Assembly: GCA_947487205.1 (NCBI GenBank)
Contig: CANKVU010000005.1
Coordinates: 62,001 to 126,000, forward strand
DNA: 64,000 nucleotides
Source: an uncultured Paracoccaceae bacterium
GTDB lineage: Bacteria; Pseudomonadota; Alphaproteobacteria; Rhodobacterales; Rhodobacteraceae
Direction of reading: 5' to 3'
Below are positions 49,984 through 58,034 of this stretch, piece by piece. The notes below the pieces were generated by a model. The model was not told the DNA's origin. It searched no databases and saw nothing but the letters and a program-made list of their open reading frames with translations. Numbering within the stretch: position 1 is the first letter of the stretch; each line of letters starts with the position of its first letter. Position numbers and translations under genes: made by a program.

Positions 49984-51497
49984 TGCAGCTCCTCCCCGAT
50001 TTCGACACGTTCGCCGCGGGGTACGAGGCCGGCCGCAACCAGGTCGTGCATGCCCGGATCGCCGCGGATCTCGACACGCCCGTGTCGTTGATGCTGAAGC
50101 TCGGCCAGGCCGGTCGGGACACCTTCGTCCTGGAATCCGTCACCGGCGGAGAGGTGCGCGGACGCTATTCCATCGTCGGGATGAAGCCCGACCTGGTCTG
50201 GGAATGCCGCGGAGAGACGGCGCGGCTGAACCGGCAGGCCCGCTTCGACGACGGCGCGTTCGAGGACATGCCGGGGCCGCCGCTCGACACCTTGCGCCGG
50301 ATCCTCGCCGAAAGCCGGATCGACCTGCCCGACGACCTGCCCGCCGCCTCGGCGGGGCTCTTCGGCTATCTCGGCTACGACATGATCCGCCTGGTCGAGC
50401 GGCTGCCCCACGTCAATCCCGATCCGCTGGGCCTGCCCGACGCGCTCATGATCCGGCCCTCCGTGGTGGCGGTTCTCGACGGGGTGAAGGGCGAGGTGAC
50501 GGTGGTCGCGCCGGCCTGGGCGGACGGGGCCATGTCGGCGCGCGCCGCCTATGCCCAGGCCGCCGAACGCGTCATGGACGCCCTGCGCGACCTCGATCGC
50601 GCCACCCCGGCCGAGGCGCGCGACCTGGGAGAGGCGGGTCCCTTGCCCGAGCCGGTGTCGAATATCGGCCATGACGAATACCTGCGCCTCGTCCGGCGGG
50701 CCAAGGAATACATCGCCGCGGGCGACATCTTCCAGGTGGTGCCGTCGCAGCGCTGGACGCAGGAATTCCCCCTGCCGCCATTCGCGCTTTATCGTTCCCT
50801 GAGAAGGACTAATCCTTCTCCGTTCATGTTCTACTTCAATTTTGGCGGCTTCCAGGTCGTGGGGGCCAGCCCGGAGATCCTGGTCCGCGTCATGGGCGGC
50901 GAGGTCACGATCCGGCCCATCGCCGGGACCCGGCCGCGCGGCCGCACGCCCGAGGAGGATCGCGCCCACGAGGCCGATCTGCTGGCCGACGCCAAGGAGA
51001 GGGCCGAGCACCTGATGCTGCTCGATCTGGGGCGCAACGACGTGGGCCGCGTGGCCCGCATCGGCAGCGTCCATCCGACCGAGGAATTCGTCATCGAGCG
51101 CTATTCCCACGTCATGCACATCGTCTCCAACGTGGTGGGCGAATTGCGGGAGGGCGAGGACGCGCTCTCGGCCCTCCTCGCGGGGTTGCCGGCCGGCACC
51201 GTCTCCGGGGCGCCGAAGGTGCGCGCGATGGAGATCATCGACGAGCTGGAGCCCGAGAAGCGCGGCGTCTACGGCGGCGGGCTGGGCTATTTCAGCGCCC
51301 GCGGCGACATGGACATGTGCATCGCGCTGCGGACCGCGGTCGTCCAGGACGGACGTCTCTACATCCAGTCCGGCGGCGGCGTGGTCTTCGACAGCGACCC
51401 CGAGGCCGAGTACCAGGAGACGGTGAACAAGGCGCGCGCCTTGCGCCGCGCCGCCGAGGAGGCGGCCCGGTTCGTGCGCGCCCGGGGCAACGGCTAG
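49983..51497 (+). CDS. trpE: Anthranilate synthase component I TrpE
   Basis: Makes anthranilate from chorismate with glutamine amidotransferase TrpG (not in the window). The 504-residue product has the Trp-feedback region near the N-terminus (DLDTPVSLMLKL with VLESV), PIAGTRPRGRTPEED, LMLLDLGRNDVGRVARIG, and AGTVSGAPKVRAMEIIDELEP and GGGLGYFSARGDMDMCIALRT. It is not fused to TrpG. It overlaps ppiD by one base and has no leader peptide or attenuator of its own, so transcription must come at least partly from the ppiD side. Confidence 0.95.
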   Translation: MQLLPDFDTFAAGYEAGRNQVVHARIAADLDTPVSLMLKLGQAGRDTFVLESVTGGEVRGRYSIVGMKPDLVWECRGETARLNRQARFDDGAFEDMPGPPLDTLRRILAESRIDLPDDLPAASAGLFGYLGYDMIRLVERLPHVNPDPLGLPDALMIRPSVVAVLDGVKGEVTVVAPAWADGAMSARAAYAQAAERVMDALRDLDRATPAEARDLGEAGPLPEPVSNIGHDEYLRLVRRAKEYIAAGDIFQVVPSQRWTQEFPLPPFALYRSLRRTNPSPFMFYFNFGGFQVVGASPEILVRVMGGEVTIRPIAGTRPRGRTPEEDRAHEADLLADAKERAEHLMLLDLGRNDVGRVARIGSVHPTEEFVIERYSHVMHIVSNVVGELREGEDALSALLAGLPAGTVSGAPKVRAMEIIDELEPEKRGVYGGGLGYFSARGDMDMCIALRTAVVQDGRLYIQSGGGVVFDSDPEAEYQETVNKARALRRAAEEAARFVRARGNG

Positions 51498-51551
51498 GGC
51501 GACAATCGGCTTGACCGTCGGGGCGCATGCCCCTAAGCGTCCCCCTGCTTC

Positions 51552-51625
51552 GGCGAGTTGGCGGAGTGGTTACGCAGCGGATTGCAAATCCGTGTACACC
51601 GGTTCGATTCCGGTACTCGCCTCCA
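51552..51625 (+). tRNA. tRNA-Cys (anticodon GCA)
   Basis: A full 74-nt cloverleaf: acceptor arms GGCGAGT and ACTCGCC, D-arm around GGAGTGGTTACGC, anticodon stem GCGGATT/AATCCGT with loop anticodon GCA, T-arm CCGGTTCGATTCCGG, discriminator U (the Cys identity base) and encoded CCA. It lies 54 bp after trpE on the same strand. The 3' end is followed directly by the region holding a J-domain-like gene. Confidence 0.95.
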
Positions 51626-51740
51626 CCGCTCCCGCAGGTTCCTTCCCAGGTCGCGATCCCGTTGGCCCCCGTGCCGCTTGGACCGCCTTTCCTGTCCGCC
51701 CCCCCCCACCCCCGAAATCCGGACCGGGCGTCCGGGGGCG

Positions 51741-52364
51741 TCAGCTTTCGCCCCTGTCCGGCCCGCCCCCGCGCGCGGCCAGCCCCTCGTCCCGCGCGAG
51801 GTTGAGGTCGAGCTGCGCCGCGGCGCTCGCCTGTTTCGACAGCGCGCGCCACGCGCCGCCGATCACCGCCGCCGGCGCGTCGGGGCTGACGTGAAGGATC
51901 TCGTGCCAGCGGCCCGGGTCGGACGGGCCCGGATCGGGCGGCGCCGGCGCCGGCGCCGGCGCGGCGAATCCCTGCAGCGCCCGGTCCAGCACGCCAGAGG
52001 CGCCGTGCCGGGCCGCCGCGTTGATGCCCTGGAGGGTCAGGCCGATGGCGTGGATGTTCTCCCATGTCTGGACGTGCAGGTCGCAGGCGACGCAGATCCG
52101 CGCGTCGCCGCGGCGAAAGTAGACGGCGACCCCCGGATCGTCCGAGCGGCGGTTCAGCCCCCGCGCGAAGGGCTGGCCGTCGCTCCGCCGCATCCGAAGA
52201 TCGGTGGAGATCACCGCGTCGCGCCCGTCCATTCGGGCGATCTCGGCCAGAAGCTCCACCTGCGCGCGGCGGGCGGAGATCTTGAAGGTCGATCTGGTCC
52301 GACGGCGCGCGGGGGTGCGGGGATAGGCGTCGGGCCAGTCGAGCGGGTGGGAGGTCGCGGCCAT
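51741..52364 (-). CDS. J-domain-like protein of a mobile-element-associated family
   Basis: A 207-residue protein. The N-terminal part (DWPDAYPRTPARRRTRSTFKI, VAVYFRRGDARICVACDLHVQTWENIHAIGLTLQGINAA) matches a family often found on phages and plasmids. The C-terminal 50 residues (WHEILHVSPDAPAAVIGGAWRALSKQ) resemble a J domain, but the HPD tripeptide that stimulates DnaK is absent (QLDLNLARDEG instead). An APAPAPAP linker joins them. It sits 115 bp from the tRNA-Cys 3' end and may be a remnant of an insertion; the role is unknown. Confidence 0.65.
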   Translation of the reverse strand: MAATSHPLDWPDAYPRTPARRRTRSTFKISARRAQVELLAEIARMDGRDAVISTDLRMRRSDGQPFARGLNRRSDDPGVAVYFRRGDARICVACDLHVQTWENIHAIGLTLQGINAAARHGASGVLDRALQGFAAPAPAPAPPDPGPSDPGRWHEILHVSPDAPAAVIGGAWRALSKQASAAAQLDLNLARDEGLAARGGGPDRGES

Positions 52365-52499
52365 GTCTCTCTTCCGGTCGGCAGGAGGGGGCATTGTGCC
52401 TGCCCGCGCGCCGTCGGACCACCCCGCGCGGGGTCGATCCCGCGGGGCCGAACCATGGTCGCGCTGGCAACCGGGCTCGGTCCGCCCCAGATAGGGGGC

Positions 52500-53468
52500 A
52501 TGAACGACATGACCTTCGACGCCATTCCCGAAACCGCGCTCGACTGGCATCGCGCCGGACGGGGGGCCGTCCTCGCGACGGTGATCGAGACCTGGGGCTC
52601 CGCGCCGCGCCCGGTGGGCAGCCAGCTGGCCATCTCGGGGGCGGGCGACATCGCCGGCTCGGTCTCGGGGGGCTGCGTCGAGGGCGCCGTGATCGTCGAG
52701 GCGATGGAGGCGGTGGAGGCGGGCGGCGCACGGATCCTCGAGTTCGGCGTGTCGGACGACGAGGCCTTCGCCGTGGGCCTCGCCTGTGGGGGCCGGATCC
52801 GGGTGCTGGTGGAACCGGTCCGGGAGGACGACCTGTCGCCTAACCTCCTGGCCGATCTCGTCACGGCACGGGCGGCGCGGCAGCAGATCGCCTACGAGGT
52901 CGACACGGGCGACTGGACCCGCCGCCTCCTGCGGCCGCCCGAGCATGCCGCGCGGTTCCGCCTCGACCGGTCCGGCTTTCTCGACGACGAGCACCGCTTC
53001 GTGGCGATCCACAACCCGCCGCTCAGGATGGTGGTCGTGGGCGGGGTCCATATCGCGCAGCCGCTGATGCAGATGGCGCGGCTTGCCGGGTTCGACGCCG
53101 TTCTGGTCGATCCCCGGGACAGCTTCGCCAGCCCGGCGCGGTTCCCCGGCGAGCGCCTCCTCCACGATTGGCCGGACGAGGCGCTGGCCGCCCACGGGGT
53201 CGATGCCCGGACCGCGGTGGTGACCCTGACCCACGACCCCAAGCTCGACGATCCCGCGATCGAATACGTCCTGGGCACCGAGGCCTTCTATCTCGGCTGC
53301 CTCGGCTCCACCCGCACGCACGCCAAGCGCGTCGCCCGGCTGGCCGAGAAGGGCCTGGCGCCGGATCGCATCCACGCCCCGGTGGGGCTCGATATCGGGG
53401 CGCGCAGCCCGGCCGAGATCGCGGTCGCGATCATGGCCGAGATCGTCCAGACGTTGAGGCGCGGCTGA
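52500..53468 (+). CDS. XdhC/CoxI-family maturation protein
   Basis: XdhC-type proteins bind and protect molybdenum cofactor and help sulfurate it for xanthine dehydrogenase or CO-dehydrogenase-like enzymes. The 322-residue product has the XdhC_CoxI N-domain (VLATVIETWGSAPRPVGSQLAI, GSVSGGCVEGAVI with conserved Cys) and the Rossmann C-domain (MVVVGGVHIAQPLMQMARLAG; YLGCLGSTRTHAKR; HAPVGLDIGARSPAEIAVAI). ATG 52500 follows AGGGGGC. Its stop overlaps the next gene by one base, but no molybdenum hydroxylase lies in the window. Confidence 0.9.
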   Translation: MNDMTFDAIPETALDWHRAGRGAVLATVIETWGSAPRPVGSQLAISGAGDIAGSVSGGCVEGAVIVEAMEAVEAGGARILEFGVSDDEAFAVGLACGGRIRVLVEPVREDDLSPNLLADLVTARAARQQIAYEVDTGDWTRRLLRPPEHAARFRLDRSGFLDDEHRFVAIHNPPLRMVVVGGVHIAQPLMQMARLAGFDAVLVDPRDSFASPARFPGERLLHDWPDEALAAHGVDARTAVVTLTHDPKLDDPAIEYVLGTEAFYLGCLGSTRTHAKRVARLAEKGLAPDRIHAPVGLDIGARSPAEIAVAIMAEIVQTLRRG

Positions 53469-54454
53469 TGGAATTCGGCGAGGTTCCGGTCGACCGCGCC
53501 GGGGGCATGATCCTGGCGCATTCCCATCGCACCGAAGGGGGGCGGATCCGCAAGGGGCGGCGCCTCGACGGGGCGGATATCGCGGCATTGCGCGGCGCCG
53601 GGATCGACGCGGTGGTCGTCGCCGACCCGGCGCCGGGGGACGTGGACGAGGACGCCGCCGCGGCGCGCATCGGCGCCGCGCTCTGCCCCGATCCGGTCGG
53701 CGCGGGGCTGCGCGTGACCGAGGCCCGCACCGGCCGGGTCAACCTTCACGCCACCGGGCCGGGGATCCTGCGCCTCGATGCCGAGGCGATCCACCGGCTC
53801 AACATGCTGGACCCGATGATCACCGTGGCGACCCTCGCCCCCCATGCGCGGGTCGCAGAGGGCATGATGGTCGCCACGGTCAAGATCATCTCCTACGCGG
53901 TTCCCGGCGCGGCGGTCGCGGCGGCGGCCGAGGCGGCGGCGGACGTGATCGCGGTGGCGCCCGTGGTGCTGCGCGGGGCGACGCTGATCGTGACCGAGAT
54001 GGGGCAGGGGCCCGGCAAGGGAGAGCGGGCGATGGCCGCGCGGCTCGACCGCCTGGGCATGAGCCTCGACGCGGTCGAGGTCGTGGCCCATGCAATCGAC
54101 CCGATCGCCGCGGCGCTCGCGGCGGTCCGAAGCGACCTGGCGCTGCTCCTGACCGCCTCGGCCACGTCCGATGCCCGCGACGTGGGGCCGCGCGGCCTCG
54201 TCGCCGCCGGCGGCAGCCTGACGCGGTTCGGGATGCCGGTCGATCCGGGCAACCTGCTGTTCTATGGCCGGCTGGGCCGGCGGCCGGTGATCGGCCTGCC
54301 GGGATGCGCGCGGTCCCCGGCGCTGAATGGCGCCGATTGGGTGCTGGAGCGGATCTGCTGCGGGATCGAGCCGGACGCGGCCGACATCGCCCGGATGGGC
54401 GTCGGCGGCCTCCTGAAGGAAAGCCCGGCCCGGCCCCATCCCCGTAGCCGGTGA
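53468..54454 (+). CDS. Molybdopterin-binding (MoeA/MogA-like domain) protein
   Basis: A 328-residue protein with a MoeA-like start (VDRAGGMILAHSHRTEGGRIRKGRRLDGADIAALRGAGI), and a C-terminal MogA/MoCF-type binding domain (TLIVTEMGQGPGKGERAMAARLDRLGM; LLLTASATSDARDVGPRGLVAAGG; RFGMPVDPGNLLFYG). In CO-dehydrogenase-type clusters such proteins are paired with XdhC/CoxI and a MocA-type nucleotidyltransferase; the latter is missing here. It starts one base inside the xdhC stop and ends at a strong hairpin. Confidence 0.85.
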   Translation: MEFGEVPVDRAGGMILAHSHRTEGGRIRKGRRLDGADIAALRGAGIDAVVVADPAPGDVDEDAAAARIGAALCPDPVGAGLRVTEARTGRVNLHATGPGILRLDAEAIHRLNMLDPMITVATLAPHARVAEGMMVATVKIISYAVPGAAVAAAAEAAADVIAVAPVVLRGATLIVTEMGQGPGKGERAMAARLDRLGMSLDAVEVVAHAIDPIAAALAAVRSDLALLLTASATSDARDVGPRGLVAAGGSLTRFGMPVDPGNLLFYGRLGRRPVIGLPGCARSPALNGADWVLERICCGIEPDAADIARMGVGGLLKESPARPHPRSR

Positions 54455-54457
54455 CCC

Positions 54458-54487
54458 CCCCCCTCGGCGCCGCACCGCCGAGGGGGG
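54458..54487. terminator. 12-bp hairpin between molybdopterin gene and leuA
   Basis: CCCCCCTCGGCG (54458-54469) and CGCCGAGGGGGG (54476-54487), loop 6 bases, between convergent stops. No U tract; a shared 3' structure. Confidence 0.55.
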
Positions 54488-54493
54488 ATGGCC

Positions 54494-56080
54494 TCAGACC
54501 ACGTCGCGGTAGCTGATCGCCCGCGTGTCGGCCCCCTCGGGCACGAGGCGCCGCTTCACCAGCAGGCGGTTCAGGGCCGAGATATAGGCCTTGGCGCTGG
54601 CCACCACGGTATCGGTGTCCGAGGATTGCCCGGTGACGATGCGACCGGCCTCCTCCAGCCGGACGGTCACGGTGGCCTGCGCGTCGGTCCCCTCCGTCAC
54701 CGCGTGGACCTGGTAGAGCTGCAAGGTCGCGGCGTGGTCGATCAGCGCCTTGATGGCGTTGAAGGTCGCGTCGACCGGCCCGTCGCCCTGCGCGGTGACC
54801 TGGCGATCCTCGCCATCGACCTTGAGCGTCAGGTCGGCCGATTGGGGCGCCTCGGTGCCGCAGATCACGCGCAGGAAGGTCAGCTCCAGCGCGTCCTCGG
54901 CCGCGCCCTGGGCCCGGATCAGCGCGTCGATATCCTCGTCGTAGACCTCCTTCTTGCGGTCGGCCAGCGCCTTGAACCGCACGAAGATGTCCTGCAACTG
55001 ATTGTCGCCGATATCGTGGCCCAGTTCCTTCAGCTTGGAGCGCAGGGCGGCCCGGCCGGAATGCTTGCCCATCACCAGGCTCGTTTCCTTCAGGCCGACA
55101 TCGGCGGGGCGCATGATCTCGAACGTCTCGGCGTTCTTCAGCATCCCGTCCTGGTGGATGCCCGATTCGTGCGCGAAGGCGTTCTTGCCCACGATCGCCT
55201 TGTTGAACTGCACCGGGAACCCCGAGACGGTGGAGACGCGGCGCGAGATGTTCATGATCCGGGTGGTGTCGATCTCGGTATGGTACGGCAGGATGTCGCC
55301 CCGCACCTTCAGCGCCATCACCACCTCTTCCAGCGCGGTGTTGCCCGCGCGCTCGCCCAGGCCGTTGATCGTGCATTCGATCTGCCGCGCGCCGCCCTCG
55401 ACGGCGGCGAGGCTGTTGGCCGTCGCCATCCCGAGGTCGTCGTGACAATGGGTGGCGAAGATCACGTCCTCGGCCCCCTCGACCTCGGCGATCAGCCGGC
55501 GGATCAGGTCGGCCGATTCGACCGGCGCGGTATAGCCCACCGTATCGGGGATGTTGATCGTCGTGGCGCCCGCCTTGATCGCGATCTCCACCACCCGGCG
55601 CAGGTAGTCCCACTCGGTCCGCGTCGCGTCCATCGGCGACCATTGGACGTTGTCGCACAGGTTGCGGGCATGGGTGACCGTCTGGTGGATGCGCTCGGCC
55701 ATCTCGTCCTGGGTCAGGTTCGGGATCGCGCGGTGCAGCGGCGAGGTGCCGATGAAGGTGTGGATGCGGGGCGAGCGGGCCGCGCGCACCGCCTCCCAGG
55801 CACGGTCGATATCGGTGGGGTTGGCGCGGGCCAGCCCGCAGATCGTCGCGCGCCCGGTCCGCTCGGCGATCTCCTTCACCGCGGCGAAATCGCCTTCGGA
55901 GGCGATGGGAAATCCGGCCTCGATGATGTCGACGCCCATCTCGTCCAGCAGTTCGGCGATCTCCAGCTTCTCGGCGTGGGACATGGTGGCGCCGGGCGAT
56001 TGCTCGCCATCGCGCAGCGTCGTGTCGAAGATCAGCACGCGCTGCGGCTCGCGAGCGACGGCTTTGGTATCGGGATTCAT
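54494..56080 (-). CDS. leuA: 2-isopropylmalate synthase LeuA
   Basis: First committed step of leucine synthesis: acetyl-CoA plus 2-oxoisovalerate. The 528-residue product has the catalytic TIM barrel (LIFDTTLRDGEQSPGATM, HCHDDLGMATANSLAAVEGGARQIE, FAHESGIHQDGMLKN) and the C-terminal leucine-feedback domain (LTLKVDGEDRQVTAQGDGPVDATFNAIK). ATG 56080 has AAGGA upstream and gives the normal length; the extension to 56128 is not conserved. Upstream lies a leucine-rich leader peptide and a strong RNA hairpin, so expression is probably attenuated by leucyl-tRNA supply. Confidence 0.96.
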   Translation of the reverse strand: MNPDTKAVAREPQRVLIFDTTLRDGEQSPGATMSHAEKLEIAELLDEMGVDIIEAGFPIASEGDFAAVKEIAERTGRATICGLARANPTDIDRAWEAVRAARSPRIHTFIGTSPLHRAIPNLTQDEMAERIHQTVTHARNLCDNVQWSPMDATRTEWDYLRRVVEIAIKAGATTINIPDTVGYTAPVESADLIRRLIAEVEGAEDVIFATHCHDDLGMATANSLAAVEGGARQIECTINGLGERAGNTALEEVVMALKVRGDILPYHTEIDTTRIMNISRRVSTVSGFPVQFNKAIVGKNAFAHESGIHQDGMLKNAETFEIMRPADVGLKETSLVMGKHSGRAALRSKLKELGHDIGDNQLQDIFVRFKALADRKKEVYDEDIDALIRAQGAAEDALELTFLRVICGTEAPQSADLTLKVDGEDRQVTAQGDGPVDATFNAIKALIDHAATLQLYQVHAVTEGTDAQATVTVRLEEAGRIVTGQSSDTDTVVASAKAYISALNRLLVKRRLVPEGADTRAISYRDVV

Positions 56081-56134
56081 GGGGGATGTCCTTGATGTCG
56101 TCTGGTGTGTCTCTCTCGCCGGCGCCACTCACCA

Positions 56135-56170
56135 CCCCTGAGCGCGTGCGCCGTCCGGCACGCTCAGAGG
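56135..56170 (-). promoter_or_regulatory. leuA leader hairpin covering the leader peptide stop
   Basis: On the minus strand CCTCTGAGCGTGC (from 56170) pairs with GCACGCGCTCAGGGG (to 56135) with one or two bulged bases. The left arm includes the last leucine codon and the stop of the leader peptide, so ribosome position would decide whether it forms. No U tract follows, so the effect may be through Rho or a competing structure. Confidence 0.5.
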
Positions 56171-56220
56171 CGCGTAAGGAGAAGCAGGCCGAGGGGACGA
56201 CAGGTCATCATGGCGCGCAT
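56164..56220 (-). CDS. leuA leader peptide (leucine attenuator)
   Basis: A short ORF of 18 codons (ATG 56220; or 15 codons from ATG 56211), 83 bp upstream of leuA. The end of the peptide reads RPLGLLLLTRL: six Leu in eleven residues, four of them in a row. Two use CTT, an infrequent codon in this GC-rich window. Such runs of the end-product amino acid just before a hairpin are the mark of ribosome-mediated attenuation, known for leuA in other alphaproteobacteria. There is no clear ribosome site; a TATCAT overlaps the first ATG, so the transcript may start very near the coding region. Confidence 0.65.
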   Translation of the reverse strand: MRAMMTCRPLGLLLLTRL

Positions 56221-56256
56221 GATAGTCGCCCGGCCGCCGAAGGAAACCCCGAATGC

Positions 56257-56284
56257 GCCCCCCGCCGGCTGACCGGCGGGGGGC
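56257..56284 (-). terminator. Perfect 12-bp hairpin after the OmpA-like gene
   Basis: GCCCCCCGCCGG (56257-56268) and CCGGCGGGGGGC (56273-56284), loop CTGA, 6 bp past the OmpA-like stop and just before the leuA leader region. The minus strand continues GCATTCGGGGTTTCC, without a true U tract. Confidence 0.6.
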
Positions 56285-56290
56285 GGAGGC

Positions 56291-56962
56291 TCATTGCCCG
56301 GTCGGGCGGATGACCACCTGGACGCGGCGGTTCTGCTGCCGGCCCTCGGGAGAGGCGTTGGTGGCGATCGGCTGGGCCTCGCCATAACCGACCGCGCGCA
56401 GGCGCGCGGGACTGACGCCGTTGCGGATCAGCACCTGCGTGACCGATTGCGCGCGGCGCTCCGACAGGTTCTGGTTGTAGGCGGCGGTCCCGGTATTGTC
56501 GGTATGGCCCTGGATCTCGATCCGGCTGGCCGAATACTGGTTCAGGCTGGAGGCGAGGATGCGCAGGTCCCCATAGATCCCGGGCGAAAGCTGGTCGCTG
56601 TCGACGGGGAACAGGATGTCCTGCGGCATCCGCACGATCAGCGCGTCGCCGGTGTTCTGGATGATGATCCCTTCGCCCAGCTGGGCGCGCAGCTCCTGCG
56701 CCTGCCGCTCCAGGAAGCCGCCGGTCACGGCGCCGGCGCCGCCGCCGATGGTGGCGCCGATGGCGGCGTTGCGCAGCCGGTCGTTCGTGTCGTCGCCCTG
56801 GGTCGCGCCGGCAAGCGCCCCCGCCGCGGCGCCGATCAGCGCCCCGGTGCGGACGCGGTTCGGGTTGCCGGGCCCGGTGCCGGTGGCGGTCGACTGCACG
56901 CAGGCGGTCAATGCGAGCGTCCCCGCCATGGCCAGGAGCAGGGAGGGTCTAGCGAAGGTCAT
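56291..56962 (-). CDS. OmpA-family lipoprotein (YiaD-like)
   Basis: A 223-residue outer-membrane-associated lipoprotein. Lipobox LTAC ends the signal peptide (LLLAMAGTLALTAC); a glycine-zipper segment follows (GALIGAAAGALAGATQG and GATIGGGAGAVTGG, residues 40-85), then an OmpA C-terminal peptidoglycan-binding domain: LFPVDSDQLSPG, IEIQGHTDNTGTAAYNQNLSERRAQSV and GYGEAQPIATNASPEGRQQNRRV. ATG 56962 has GAGGA 5 bp upstream. It is separated from leuA by a terminator hairpin. Confidence 0.9.
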   Translation of the reverse strand: MTFARPSLLLAMAGTLALTACVQSTATGTGPGNPNRVRTGALIGAAAGALAGATQGDDTNDRLRNAAIGATIGGGAGAVTGGFLERQAQELRAQLGEGIIIQNTGDALIVRMPQDILFPVDSDQLSPGIYGDLRILASSLNQYSASRIEIQGHTDNTGTAAYNQNLSERRAQSVTQVLIRNGVSPARLRAVGYGEAQPIATNASPEGRQQNRRVQVVIRPTGQ

Positions 56963-57063
56963 TCTCGTCCTCGGTCGATTGGTGGGGCACATCCCGCCCG
57001 CCTTATATCGAAGGCCGACGCGCGATCCGCTAACGCCCGCCAGGATCGGCGGGAAACCGCCGA

Positions 57064-57912
57064 TCAGGTCCCGGCGCGCGCGGCCTCGTCGGCGAGCAGG
57101 GCCCGCTTGACCGGCAGCCCCCAGTGATATCCGCCAAGGCCGCCGCTCGAGCGCAGCGCGCGATGGCAGGGGATCAGCCAGCCGATCGGGTTGCGCCCCA
57201 CCGCGGTCCCGACCGCGCGATGCGCCCGGGGATGGCCGATGGCGCGCGCGATCTCGGCATAGGTCGTCACCCGTCCCTCCGGCACCGCCAGCAGCGCCTC
57301 CCAGACCTTGATCTGGAACGGCCCGCCCATCAGGTGCAGCCGCGTCGATCCGCGCCCCGACGCGAGCGCGGCGAAATGGGGGGCGAGCGCCTGCGGCTCG
57401 GGCGCGAACCGGGCCCTCGGCCAGCGCGCGGACAGGTCGGCGAAGGCCGCCTCCCGCCCCGTCTCGGCGGTGAAGGCCAGCCCGGCCAGCCCCCGCTCGG
57501 TCGCCATCCCCAGCATCGGGCCGAACGGGCCCTCTCCCGTGGCCCAGCGGATCGTCAGGCCGTCCCCGCGGCGGGCGTAGTCGCCCGGGCTCATCGCCTC
57601 CCAGGTGACGAACAGGTCGTGCAGCCGCCCCCCGCCGGACAGGCCGACGGCGCCGGCCGTGGCAAGGGTGGTGTGGCGCGCCTCCAGCAGGTGCTTGGCG
57701 TGGCCTAGCGTCAGGTATTGCTGGAACCGCTTGGGGCTGATCCCGGCCCAACGGGAGAAGAGGCGCTGGAAATGCGCCGGACTCAGCCCCATCTCGGCCG
57801 CGATCTCCTCCAGCGACAGGTCCCGGCCCGCGTCGAGCCGCGCGATCGCGCGGCGCATCAACTGCCAATGGTAGCGGCTCTCGATATCGGCATGATGGTC
57901 CATGCCCCCCAT
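57064..57912 (-). CDS. Bifunctional AraC-type regulator / methylated-DNA cysteine methyltransferase (Ada-like)
   Basis: Repairs O6-alkylguanine by transfer to its own Cys and probably regulates transcription. The 282-residue product has an AraC-type helix-turn-helix (LSLEEIAAEMGLSPAHFQRLFSRWAGISPKRFQQYL, residues 33-70) and a C-terminal MGMT domain with GRVTTYAEIARAIGHP, AVGTAVGRNPIGWLIPCHRAL (acceptor Cys in PCHR) and GGYHWGLPVKRALL. The N-terminal zinc/phosphotriester domain of full Ada is missing. ATG 57912 is used, ATG 57903 being possible. No LexA box is visible upstream. Confidence 0.9.
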   Translation of the reverse strand: MGGMDHHADIESRYHWQLMRRAIARLDAGRDLSLEEIAAEMGLSPAHFQRLFSRWAGISPKRFQQYLTLGHAKHLLEARHTTLATAGAVGLSGGGRLHDLFVTWEAMSPGDYARRGDGLTIRWATGEGPFGPMLGMATERGLAGLAFTAETGREAAFADLSARWPRARFAPEPQALAPHFAALASGRGSTRLHLMGGPFQIKVWEALLAVPEGRVTTYAEIARAIGHPRAHRAVGTAVGRNPIGWLIPCHRALRSSGGLGGYHWGLPVKRALLADEAARAGT

Positions 57913-58034
57913 CTACCGGCCCGCCGCCTTCCCCGCGACCCGAAGCTTGCGCAATCGCGCGGGGCCTTCACCCTTTTTCAAGTACCCCGGTCCCGGCGCT
58001 TGCCACCGCGCCGGGCGCGGGGCAGACACGCATC

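Noticed and set aside
49950-49990. Possible trp attenuator before trpE
   Set aside because: trpE starts inside the ppiD stop codon and no Trp-rich short ORF or alternative hairpins lie upstream.
51930-51965. GGCGCCGGCGCCGGC repeat as a mobile-element or replication repeat
   Set aside because: It encodes the Ala-Pro linker of the J-domain-like protein on the minus strand and is simple codon repetition.
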